A stretch of DNA of 53,410 nucleotides from NCBI GenBank assembly GCA_012718935.1, contig JAAYBH010000212.1, positions 1 through 53,410 of the forward strand. The letters run 5' to 3'. Positions 39,477-48,132 of this stretch are shown piece by piece. The notes beneath the pieces are model-generated. The model did not search any database. It saw nothing but the letters and a program-made list of their open reading frames with translations, and was not told the origin of the DNA. This stretch comes from Clostridiales bacterium. Its GTDB lineage: Bacteria; Bacillota; Clostridia; Oscillospirales; Oscillospiraceae. Every line of letters begins with the position of its first letter. Within the stretch, counting starts at the first letter, position 1. The position numbers were made by a program, and so were the translations under genes.

Positions 39477-40187
39477 TCAGATCTCCAACAGATCCTTGAT
39501 ACACTCCCCCGCCAGAATCATACCGGCGGCCGGCGGGACAAAGGAGATGCTCCCAGGAACCGAGCGCCGGGTGGTTGTTTCCTCAAGCCCGAATACCGGC
39601 TTTACCGGCTCCTCTTTTGAACAGACGACCTTCAGCTTTAAAATACCCTGTTTCTTCAGCTCCCGGCGCATGATCCGGGCCAGGGGATCACCGGAGGTCC
39701 TGTAGATATCGGTGACGCAGAGCTGCGTCGGGTCGAGCTTATTACCCGTACCCATTGAGCTGATGAGGGGTATTCCGGCTTTGCGGCACAGATCGGCCAG
39801 TATCAGCTTTGCCGACACCGTGTCGATGGCGTCCAGAACATAATCGTAGCTGGAAAAATCAAAGTTTTCAGCAGTGTCCGCCGACAGAAACACATCATAA
39901 GCTGTGACCTCGGCATCCGGGTTGATGTCGTTTATGCGCTGCTTCATAACGTTGACTTTCTTTTGCCCCATCGTTGAATGGAGCGCAATGAGCTGACGGT
40001 TTAGATTCGTGAGACTGACGACATCATTGTCCACAAGCGCAATCCTGCCGATGCCAGCGCGGGCTAGCGCTTCGGCGGCAAAGGAGCCGACGCCTCCGAC
40101 GCCGAATAGGATGACCCGGGATTGATTCAGCCTCCTGATCGCCTCATCGCCCAAAAGCATCCGCGTTCTCGAAAATTGATCCGGCAT
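39477..40187 (-). CDS. tcdA: tRNA threonylcarbamoyladenosine dehydratase (TcdA/ThiF family)
   Basis: QFSRTRMLLGDEAIRRLNQSRVILFGVGGVGSFAAEALARAGIGRIALVDNDVVSLTNLNRQL. Confidence 0.92.
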   Translation of the reverse strand: MPDQFSRTRMLLGDEAIRRLNQSRVILFGVGGVGSFAAEALARAGIGRIALVDNDVVSLTNLNRQLIALHSTMGQKKVNVMKQRINDINPDAEVTAYDVFLSADTAENFDFSSYDYVLDAIDTVSAKLILADLCRKAGIPLISSMGTGNKLDPTQLCVTDIYRTSGDPLARIMRRELKKQGILKLKVVCSKEEPVKPVFGLEETTTRRSVPGSISFVPPAAGMILAGECIKDLLEI

Positions 40188-40222
40188 ATCATTACCATCC
40201 TGATCGTAATCTTTAAGGGTTC

Positions 40223-41569
40223 TTATCCTTTGACGGCCGCCTGGAGCACTGCGTTGGCGACGGCGCCCGCGGTTTTACTGCCGGCGCCGCCGTTTTCAAC
40301 GACGACGACGAAAGCCAGCGGGGCATCCTTGTTTGTGATATAACCGACAAACCAGGCATGGGGCTGCAAGCCGCCTCCGACCTCCGCCGTACCCGACTTG
40401 GCGTAAAGTTCCAGGCCCGCGTAATTTTTTTCACCATACGACTTATATACATTATAATTCATCATTGTCGCGATTTTGTCTGCCGTCTGCCTGCTCAGCA
40501 TCCGGTGTGAGCCGGGCGGCATAAGACCGGCAAGCCCTCTTTCGTGGATGAGGCTCATATCGACGGCGTCGCCGCCGTTTGCAATCGCACCGATAAACCG
40601 CAGCATATTTGCCGGGCAGACAGTGTCGTTGTACTGTCCTATTCCGGACCAGGCCAGATCGGCTGTCTCATCTTCGGCCTTTTCAAAATTACCTGCCGCT
40701 GTCATAATCCCTTCAATGTCGGCGCTTTTCGTCAGTCCGAGGTTTTCTGCGTATCGGCCGAGCGTGTCGGCGCCGAGCTCCAATGCCAGCTGTGCGAACG
40801 TGCTGTTGCAGGACACAGCCAAAGCGTCCTCTATGGATAGCTCTCCGTGTTTTTTAGTGCAGTTGACAATATCTCCGCCGATTTTCAGACTGCCGGCACA
40901 CTCGAAAGCGCGGTCATACAGGTCCGGCATATTCTCAATTGCCGCCGCCAGTGTGATAAGCTTGAATGTGGAACCCGGCGTATAGGCGCTGGAAAGGAAT
41001 CTGTTGAGATAGACTCCCTCGTATTGATCACCGGCCTTCTCGAAATCCGGCACGTCTGTCGGGTCAAAGGTTGGTGACGAAACCATGCAAATAATCTCGC
41101 CTGTCTTGTAATTCATAACGCCAACGGTTCCTTTCCTTCCGCCGAGCGCCTTGTATGCCGCAGTGTTCAGACCGGCATCGATGGACAGGTAGAGGTCCCT
41201 CCCCTCGCCTCGGCGCGTATACGCGCCGGACACAATATTATATCCCATCAGGCGCGACGCAAAAGCCTTAAGCGCGCCCGTACCGATATTGCCCCCCAGG
41301 TCCCCTACCGCATGGAGTGTCGCTTTTCGAACCTCGGCGCTGTCGGCGTACAGTCTTTTTCCGCCGTCTGCCTCAGTCAGAACGCCGCCGTTTCTGTCCA
41401 ACACCGTGCCGACTGTCAATTCGCCGTCTGTATAGACTGTCCTGTTTGACGGAAAAGACACCCAAAGCTTTCCGTTTGCAGTATATTTATAGATGTAAAA
41501 AGACAGCCCGACCAGTACCAGGGCGCACAAAAGCAGAAGTGCGCGTGCCCTGTTGCTGACTCTTTTCAT
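40223..41569 (-). CDS. penicillin-binding protein, transpeptidase (PbpA/FtsI-like)
   Basis: AYTPGSTFKLITLAA (SxxK), VSCNSTFAQLA (SxN), YAKSGTAEVGG (KSG). Confidence 0.94.
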   Translation of the reverse strand: MKRVSNRARALLLLCALVLVGLSFYIYKYTANGKLWVSFPSNRTVYTDGELTVGTVLDRNGGVLTEADGGKRLYADSAEVRKATLHAVGDLGGNIGTGALKAFASRLMGYNIVSGAYTRRGEGRDLYLSIDAGLNTAAYKALGGRKGTVGVMNYKTGEIICMVSSPTFDPTDVPDFEKAGDQYEGVYLNRFLSSAYTPGSTFKLITLAAAIENMPDLYDRAFECAGSLKIGGDIVNCTKKHGELSIEDALAVSCNSTFAQLALELGADTLGRYAENLGLTKSADIEGIMTAAGNFEKAEDETADLAWSGIGQYNDTVCPANMLRFIGAIANGGDAVDMSLIHERGLAGLMPPGSHRMLSRQTADKIATMMNYNVYKSYGEKNYAGLELYAKSGTAEVGGGLQPHAWFVGYITNKDAPLAFVVVVENGGAGSKTAGAVANAVLQAAVKG

Positions 41570-41602
41570 CTTCCTTCACTTCCGTTTCTTAATGTGCTGC
41601 GA

Positions 41603-43474
41603 TCATTGATCCTCAACGTCATCCCCTATGAAGTCCTCATCAAATTCGAAATCAATCAACGAGGGAGCATCCGCACCTGGCTCTCCTCCGTTTTCAATTT
41701 CCCCTTTTTCTTCATGTTCATAAAATATCCTTTTTTCTTTTTTTCCGATATGCTTCGGCGTTCGAACGACAAAGCTTGCGTTCCTGCGCATATCAATCGC
41801 TTTGATAAAAGCCAGCAGTCCCCAGCACGCAACCAGGCTCGAGCCTCCTTTTGAGACAAAGGGAAACGTGACGCCTGTGAAAGGCAGAATGTCAACCGAG
41901 CCGAGCACATTCAGAATCATCTGGAAGATCAGAACAGTAACGGATGCACATGCGCCGATCACGTAAAACGAGCTGCGCACGGCACGTGAGGCGTTGATTG
42001 CATGAAATGAGAGGATAAGCAAAGCAAAAACAGCGACAGACGCAACGATCAGGCCAAGTTCCTCGCATAAAATTCCGAAGACCATATCCGTATCGGCGGC
42101 GAATATGTTCTTTAGCCATCCGTTTCCCGCACCCACGCCGAAAAGGCCGCCGCTGGCTGCCGCGGCCATCGTTCGCGTCTGCTGATAGCCGGAAGTGTTG
42201 GCATATTCCCATGCGTGTCCCCACGTGGCAAACCGGGCCGCCACATGCGGTTTGAGCGTTACGGCCATGAAACCGGCGAATCCTGCGCCGGCAACACTTA
42301 AGATCACTGTCGCCAAATCACCCGAACGTATGAAGGAAATGGCAAGGTATGCGATGAAAAAGACAAGCGCCGTACCAAAATCACCCATCAGGGCCAGCGC
42401 CATCACACAAACACCGGAGAAAGCGACAAATAAAACAAGGTTACGCCTGGCAAAAAGCCTGTCCAGCGTCGCTGCTCCGGCAAAAACAAATGAAATTTTG
42501 ACAAACTCCGACGGTTGAAAGGTGATGCCGCTAATCGTCAGCCAGTTTCTGGCGCCGAATACCGTGCCGCTCAGAAGCAGGTTGGCCCCGAGCAGAAGCA
42601 GGCCTGTGACGGCGATCGGCCATCGCAGCCTGACCGCTCTTTTCAAGTCTCTTAAAAACCAACCCATCAGAAAAAAGAATAATACCCCCGCCGTCAGTAA
42701 AGCGATTTGTTTATACAAGTCGGCCGGCGCGGAGGATGCTGCAACGCCCATCCCGATGGTGCTTAAAAAAAGTGCGATTGTCTCGACCTCAAACGCCACC
42801 CTGCGCAGGAGTCTCGTCAGCAGATAGCCAAACCATGTCAGGACGATCAAACCGGCAAAACAGACGGGGACTGCCAGGGGCAGGGCTTCATCATATGATA
42901 TACAGAGCTGCAAACAGAGGGTTATCTGAAAAAGAGTCAGAAAAAAAAGAGTTGTGAACGGCTTGACATACTTTCCGGGCTGTATCCTTTCTTCAGACTC
43001 CATGGCCTGTTCATATTTACTGATGGCGATGAATACGAGCTCGACTCCGCCCAATGTGATGATGTCGCCTGTTTTGATTTGCGCTCTTTCGGTGATCCTT
43101 TCCCCGTTGAGCATGACGCCGCCCTTTGAGTCCAGGTCATGGAGCCGCCATCGTCCTTTGACATCACGGATGACCGTTGCATGGCTGCGTGACAGTGTCG
43201 GGTACTCCATGTAGACATCGGAGGCTTTTGACCGGCCGATAATGTTCTCCCAATGATTCAATCGGATTTTAGAGCCGTTGGGCAGGCTGAGGTATCCCCA
43301 CGCTTCAAAGTCGTTTTCCTCAATCAGAAGCGACTTCACAGAACGGTAGACGATAAGGACTGCAAGAATTGGAAGGATAAACCGGATGATAAACGTAAAA
43401 TAAGAGAAAAACTCCGCTGGATTTTCCGAAATTAAAAGACGGAGCTTTTCAAGCAGCTCGCTGAGCCATTCGAT
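41603..43474 (-). CDS. TM-FHA-FtsW/RodA/SpoVE (SEDS) fusion protein, probable non-canonical ATC start
   Basis: FHA domain IIGRSKASDVYMEYPTLSRSHATVIRD; SEDS domain ADTDMVFGILCEELG, FPFVSKGGSSL; reading frame open 45 codons upstream of the track's GTG at 43339, back to ATC at 43474 preceded by AAAGGAG. Confidence 0.88.
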   Translation of the reverse strand: MEWLSELLEKLRLLISENPAEFFSYFTFIIRFILPILAVLIVYRSVKSLLIEENDFEAWGYLSLPNGSKIRLNHWENIIGRSKASDVYMEYPTLSRSHATVIRDVKGRWRLHDLDSKGGVMLNGERITERAQIKTGDIITLGGVELVFIAISKYEQAMESEERIQPGKYVKPFTTLFFLTLFQITLCLQLCISYDEALPLAVPVCFAGLIVLTWFGYLLTRLLRRVAFEVETIALFLSTIGMGVAASSAPADLYKQIALLTAGVLFFFLMGWFLRDLKRAVRLRWPIAVTGLLLLGANLLLSGTVFGARNWLTISGITFQPSEFVKISFVFAGAATLDRLFARRNLVLFVAFSGVCVMALALMGDFGTALVFFIAYLAISFIRSGDLATVILSVAGAGFAGFMAVTLKPHVAARFATWGHAWEYANTSGYQQTRTMAAAASGGLFGVGAGNGWLKNIFAADTDMVFGILCEELGLIVASVAVFALLILSFHAINASRAVRSSFYVIGACASVTVLIFQMILNVLGSVDILPFTGVTFPFVSKGGSSLVACWGLLAFIKAIDMRRNASFVVRTPKHIGKKEKRIFYEHEEKGEIENGGEPGADAPSLIDFEFDEDFIGDDVEDQ

Positions 43475-43508
43475 TGTACGTCACTCCTTTCCCGCCGAAT
43501 AAAAGAAA

Positions 43509-43588
43509 CGGGCGGACATGAAATAATCAGCCATACCGGCACAGCCTTTCCAGGCGCCGCCCTGTCGTGATTCATTTCCTGCCCACCC
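43509..43588 (-). other. long imperfect stem-loop in the EF-G-like/FHA-FtsW intergenic region
   Basis: Minus strand GGGTGGGCAGGAAATGAAT ... ATTATTTCATGTCCGCCC, ~17 bp paired counting G-U, followed by GTTTCTTTTATTC. Confidence 0.55.
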
Positions 43589-43609
43589 GCTGCATGTTTG
43601 GTATAATTC

Positions 43610-45670
43610 TTATTCCGCTTCGTTCAAGGCCTTCGCCTCTTCGATGATCTTTGCCTGAACGACGGCAGGAGCTTCCTCATAACGCTCAAAGCGAATTGTA
43701 AAGGAGCCTCTGCCCTGTGTCATTGAGCGAAGGTCGATGGCATAGCTCGACATCTCGCCCATCGGCACTTCCGCTTCGATAACCTGCATGCCGTCCGCAT
43801 CCAGACTCATCCCCATCGGGCTGCCGCGGCGCTTCGACAAATCTGACATGATGTCACCGGTATATGTGTCCGGAATGGATACGGTCAAATAGCCTATCGG
43901 CTCCAGGATAACAGGATTGGCCTGCGGGATGCCGTCTTTATATGCCAGCTGCGCAGCTGTTTTGAATGCCATTTCCGACGAATCGACGGGGTGATACGAA
44001 CCGTCCACAAGCGTCGCCTTCAGAAAAACCATAGGGTAACCGGCCAGAACACCCTTCTGGATACTGTCGCGAAGACCCTTTTCAACGGCGGGGAAAAAGT
44101 TTTTCGGAACGCTGCCGCCGAAAACATTCTCAGCAAAAATGAGATCCTCTTCTTCACCGGGCTCAAAATCGATAACGACGTCGCCAAACTGGCCATGACC
44201 GCCGGACTGCTTTTTGTGGCGACCCCTGACCTGTACTTTTTTGCGGATCTTTTCGCGGTACGCAACGCGGGCCGGTGACAGTACGACCTCGACGCCGAAC
44301 TTGTCCTTCAATTTGGAACAGAGCACATCCAGCTGAATGTCTCCCGCACCTGACAGGACCATCTGCTTCGTCTCGGCGTTATTGAAGACGCTGAAGGTTT
44401 GATCCTCCTCACCGAGCCTTGCCAAACCGGAGGCGATCTTTTCCTCCTGACCCTTTGTCTTGGGCGCAATCGCCATGGAATAGCACGGTGGCGCAAATTC
44501 AATCCCCTGTGCGGTAACGGGCTTTTTGGGATCAGCCAGCGTGTCGGCCGTCTTTGTGTCGGATAGCTTGGAAACAGCGCCGATATCGCCGCAGATAACT
44601 TCCTTTATCTCAACGCTCTTTTTCCCCTGCATCTTAAAAATATGGCCGATCTTTTCCTGTGACCCGGTTCTCGAATTGATAAGAGACATATCTGCTGCAA
44701 CCTTGCCGGACAGGACTTTGAAATAGCTGAACTTGCCATACTGGTCGGAGACCGTCTTATACACAATGGCTACCGTCGATCCGTTCGGATCGGCTGCGAT
44801 GACAGTGTCCTCTGAGCTGATTTCCTTTCGGCCGTCAAGGGGCGACGGGAACAGGTTGATAACGGCGTCCAGAAGCGGCAGCGTTCCGAGTCCGGTGAGC
44901 GCGCAGCCACAGAAAACGGGATACAGCGTCCGATCCTTCACACCGACCTTTAAGCCTGTAATGACTTCATCAACAGTAAACTGTTCTCCGGAGAAATACT
45001 TCTCCATGAGCTCCTCGCTCGTTTCAGCGACGCTTTCATTGACTGCCGTATAAAGTGTTTCAAGCTCGGATTTCATACTGTCGGGAATCGGAATCTCTTT
45101 TGTTTTTCCGCCCTCAACCGTAAAAGCTTTCCTGTTGATCAGATCAATCAGGCCTTCAACCTTTCCTGCGGCATTTTTAATCGGCGCAATCATCGGACAG
45201 ACAGATGTGCCGTATTTATCGCGAAGCGCGCTGTAAACGGCCTCGTAGTTGCCGTTTTCCTCATCAATTTTCGAAACGTAGATAGCACGCGGGAGCTTCT
45301 GCTTCTCGAGATATTTCCAGGCCTTTTCAAGGCCGACGGTAATACCGTCCTTCGCGCCGCAGACAATGATCCCGGCATCGGCGACACGGAGTGCCTCAGC
45401 AACCTCACCCGCGAAATCAAAAAAACCCGGCGTGTCAAGAATATTAATCTTGCAGTCTCTGTATTCAGAATACATCGTCGCCAGTGATATCGAAATCTGG
45501 CGTTTGATCTCCTCTGCCTCAGAATCTCCGACGGTATTACCGTCAACAATCCTGCCGAGCCTGTCCGTCTGGCCTGTTAAAAACAGCATGCTCTCGGCAA
45601 GACTTGTTTTTCCATTGCTCCCATGTCCCAGAAGAGCAATATTCCGGATTTTATCAGTGGCATAGGTCAT
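43610..45670 (-). CDS. elongation factor G-like GTPase (atypical)
   Basis: P-loop GHGSNGKTSLAESML, switch II DTPGFFDF, SKID; EF-G domains II-V (RMTQGRGSFTIRFERYEEAP). Confidence 0.93.
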   Translation of the reverse strand: MTYATDKIRNIALLGHGSNGKTSLAESMLFLTGQTDRLGRIVDGNTVGDSEAEEIKRQISISLATMYSEYRDCKINILDTPGFFDFAGEVAEALRVADAGIIVCGAKDGITVGLEKAWKYLEKQKLPRAIYVSKIDEENGNYEAVYSALRDKYGTSVCPMIAPIKNAAGKVEGLIDLINRKAFTVEGGKTKEIPIPDSMKSELETLYTAVNESVAETSEELMEKYFSGEQFTVDEVITGLKVGVKDRTLYPVFCGCALTGLGTLPLLDAVINLFPSPLDGRKEISSEDTVIAADPNGSTVAIVYKTVSDQYGKFSYFKVLSGKVAADMSLINSRTGSQEKIGHIFKMQGKKSVEIKEVICGDIGAVSKLSDTKTADTLADPKKPVTAQGIEFAPPCYSMAIAPKTKGQEEKIASGLARLGEEDQTFSVFNNAETKQMVLSGAGDIQLDVLCSKLKDKFGVEVVLSPARVAYREKIRKKVQVRGRHKKQSGGHGQFGDVVIDFEPGEEEDLIFAENVFGGSVPKNFFPAVEKGLRDSIQKGVLAGYPMVFLKATLVDGSYHPVDSSEMAFKTAAQLAYKDGIPQANPVILEPIGYLTVSIPDTYTGDIMSDLSKRRGSPMGMSLDADGMQVIEAEVPMGEMSSYAIDLRSMTQGRGSFTIRFERYEEAPAVVQAKIIEEAKALNEAE

Positions 45671-45707
45671 ATATGTTTTTACACTCCTTAATAGTCTTAT
45701 GACGGAA

Positions 45708-45736
45708 ATTATACACTAATGGAAACTAAAATACAA
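45708..45736 (-). promoter_or_regulatory. candidate promoter for EF-G-like gene
   Basis: Minus strand TATAAT at 45713-45708; weak TTGTAT 17 nt upstream. Confidence 0.4.
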
Positions 45737-45791
45737 TCAATTTTGTACACTTTGTCAGCCGTCCGGCTTGCCGCGCTTTGCTTGCCGCATC

Positions 45792-48110
45792 TTACTGCCT
45801 GTATCTGGCAAAACCGCAAATAATCAATGTCACAACAAGCATCGAAAGCATATAGAGAAGAAGATTGCCGGCGCGCGCGGCAGAAAATGACCCAGCCCAG
45901 CTGATTATAAACATAATAAGCATACCGGCGCAGGCCGACAGGATGGAGAAGACAGTCGCAACGAGTGCTGTTGTCCGCAGGCGTCTTCCGCCTGTGATTG
46001 ACTCAACATACGGGCCCATGCCTTCACGAATGAGAATAGCCGAAACACGCTTGGCCTCCTGCTTGGCGTTATCGGAAAGCTCATATGTATTCTGAATCGG
46101 GATATTCTCCACATCCTTGACGGGAACTTTGAATTTCTGTTCCAGCATCACAGGTGTAATGTTGAAATCCCTGACGGCAAAAAACAGCTTGACACGATAA
46201 CGCAGTACGGATATCAACGCATTTTGCACCGACTTTATCGGCACATAATTGATGGCAAAAACAGCAATCAGCCTTTTGTTGACGGCAGTAAATATGGCGT
46301 TTTTCATATTAAGGCTGGTCGGTATTCTGATCCCCATCAGATTCATGAATGCCGCCGAGCCTGTGATGACGCGCTCCCCCTTGATAATGCCGCCGATCCC
46401 GCCTTCATAGCATGCGAATTCTTCAACTCGAATCAAGTTCAGCGCCTGCTTGCCGAGCTGCTCTGAAAACAGCTTGGCAAGGCCAGAATTTGATGCGATG
46501 ATCAAGCTTCCCGTGTACCGAAGGGCTTTTTCAGGCTGTACCTCCTCAAATATTTTAATGCCTGCTATTGAGACGGTACCCGGAGGAAAGATATCCTCAT
46601 CGGTGATGCTCACGCCGTCCGTATGATACAGGTCATCCGCACCACCCCAGCCAGCGATTGCGGCGCCCGACTGCCGCGCCCTTCTGGACACGGCGCTGAA
46701 GGGTACGGAGTAGGCAAATACTGCCGTGAACGGCGCTGCCGCCGACATGATGGCCGCGAAATAATGCCAAAAGTAATGTGCGCGGCCATGGCCGACAGAC
46801 GCGTAAAAGGCAAGGACCGCCGAGATGACGATCAGAACGGGTGTCGCATACTTATAAGTAATTTCACTGATATCGGCCTGAACCAGATTATTATAAAAGC
46901 CCTCTGTGCGGCCGGTAACTTTTTTTATGATCGTACTGTCCAGCGCGCCGCACATTTCGGCAATAACGCCGGACGGCATCGTTGTGGCCTGCGCAGTTTT
47001 CATAGTTTCCGTCAGCGCTCTGTAATAAACCTTTTCCGCCCAAAGCGTAAAGGTCAGAGAAAAAGCCGATATGACGCAGTACGGCATTCCAACCGCCGTG
47101 TCTTGATTGTAAATGCTGAATGCTGCCGCCGTGATCGTCGCAAGGCAGGAAAAGAGGTTGAGCGTCTCAATGTTGGGCCCGCGTCTGATTATACTCGTAA
47201 AGCCGTCCGATAGCTTGTCAATGCTCAGCATCATAACGACAAACAAGAAAATCAGCAGAATACCGGCAGACAATATCTTATTCTGTCCCATCCCAAAGGG
47301 CAGCTGGGCGCCGGATTCAAAAACAAGCGTCAGAACCGCCATAACAACGGTCAGGATGAGGCTTGCGAAGCTTCTGACTGAATAAGAGTTGCAGCGCTCG
47401 GCGAATCTTTTCGTCGCTTCGCGGTAATCCGGTTCTTCGTAAAATTCCTCTTCTGCAACGGGTACGGATGACTCTGTGATCACCTCATCGTTGTAAATCG
47501 CTTCGTCGTCAGTTTTCGCATTTCTGCTGAATATGCCGAATATCTTTCGAAGTGATTTATTACTGTCCTCTTCAAGCCGGGTTTGTTTTTCGATGGCTGC
47601 GCTTACTTCCCTACCGATATCGTTAAGGTATCCATTGCTTTCGGTATCGGCCTTTTCACGGTATCTTTGAAACCTGATGACCTCCTGGTCCATCCCCACG
47701 GACACTTCGGCTTCTCTTATGGCGGTTTTGTCTTCTTCTGCGCGAAACAATTTGTCTTGTTCGTCTGATATCTCATCCTCACCGGGCAGAACGGCTGTTT
47801 TTCCGCTCGCGCCGTTATTTTTGGGCATCGCGCCGGACGACGCCTGTGTCCCGGCTGTCTGACCTCCTGCAACCTCCATGACGATCCTGTCTGTTTTTTC
47901 CTGCAGGACGGAAGGCGGTGTTCTCTTATCACCGGCAATATATGCTGTTCCCTTATACTCTGCCAGAATAGATTCAAGAGAGTAGCCGTCCGGTATTGAG
48001 ACGCCGTCGCCTTCATTTTCGCTGAGCAAACGGGTTTTCATTCCTTCTTCAGATGGCGGCGCGCTGACAAATAAATCGCTTGTTTCCGTATATTGCTGAT
48101 CGCGTGCCAA
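45792..48110 (-). CDS. P-type-ATPase-like multi-TM protein with apparently degenerate catalytic site
   Basis: Long acidic/low-complexity N-terminus, ~8 TM; APFTAVFAYSVPFSAVSRRARQSGAAIAGWGGADDLYHTDGVSIT aligns by eye with P1B CPC...GxxIKGG...DKTGT; TTG start at 48110 preceded by AGGGGG (GTG at 48119 is the track start). Confidence 0.7.
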   Translation of the reverse strand: MARDQQYTETSDLFVSAPPSEEGMKTRLLSENEGDGVSIPDGYSLESILAEYKGTAYIAGDKRTPPSVLQEKTDRIVMEVAGGQTAGTQASSGAMPKNNGASGKTAVLPGEDEISDEQDKLFRAEEDKTAIREAEVSVGMDQEVIRFQRYREKADTESNGYLNDIGREVSAAIEKQTRLEEDSNKSLRKIFGIFSRNAKTDDEAIYNDEVITESSVPVAEEEFYEEPDYREATKRFAERCNSYSVRSFASLILTVVMAVLTLVFESGAQLPFGMGQNKILSAGILLIFLFVVMMLSIDKLSDGFTSIIRRGPNIETLNLFSCLATITAAAFSIYNQDTAVGMPYCVISAFSLTFTLWAEKVYYRALTETMKTAQATTMPSGVIAEMCGALDSTIIKKVTGRTEGFYNNLVQADISEITYKYATPVLIVISAVLAFYASVGHGRAHYFWHYFAAIMSAAAPFTAVFAYSVPFSAVSRRARQSGAAIAGWGGADDLYHTDGVSITDEDIFPPGTVSIAGIKIFEEVQPEKALRYTGSLIIASNSGLAKLFSEQLGKQALNLIRVEEFACYEGGIGGIIKGERVITGSAAFMNLMGIRIPTSLNMKNAIFTAVNKRLIAVFAINYVPIKSVQNALISVLRYRVKLFFAVRDFNITPVMLEQKFKVPVKDVENIPIQNTYELSDNAKQEAKRVSAILIREGMGPYVESITGGRRLRTTALVATVFSILSACAGMLIMFIISWAGSFSAARAGNLLLYMLSMLVVTLIICGFARYRQ

Positions 48111-48132
48111 AGACGTCACCCCCTACATATAT

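Noticed and set aside
46623-47213. 196-aa plus ORF inside the P-type-like gene
   Set aside because: Antisense, Arg/Cys-rich shadow translation without recognisable domain
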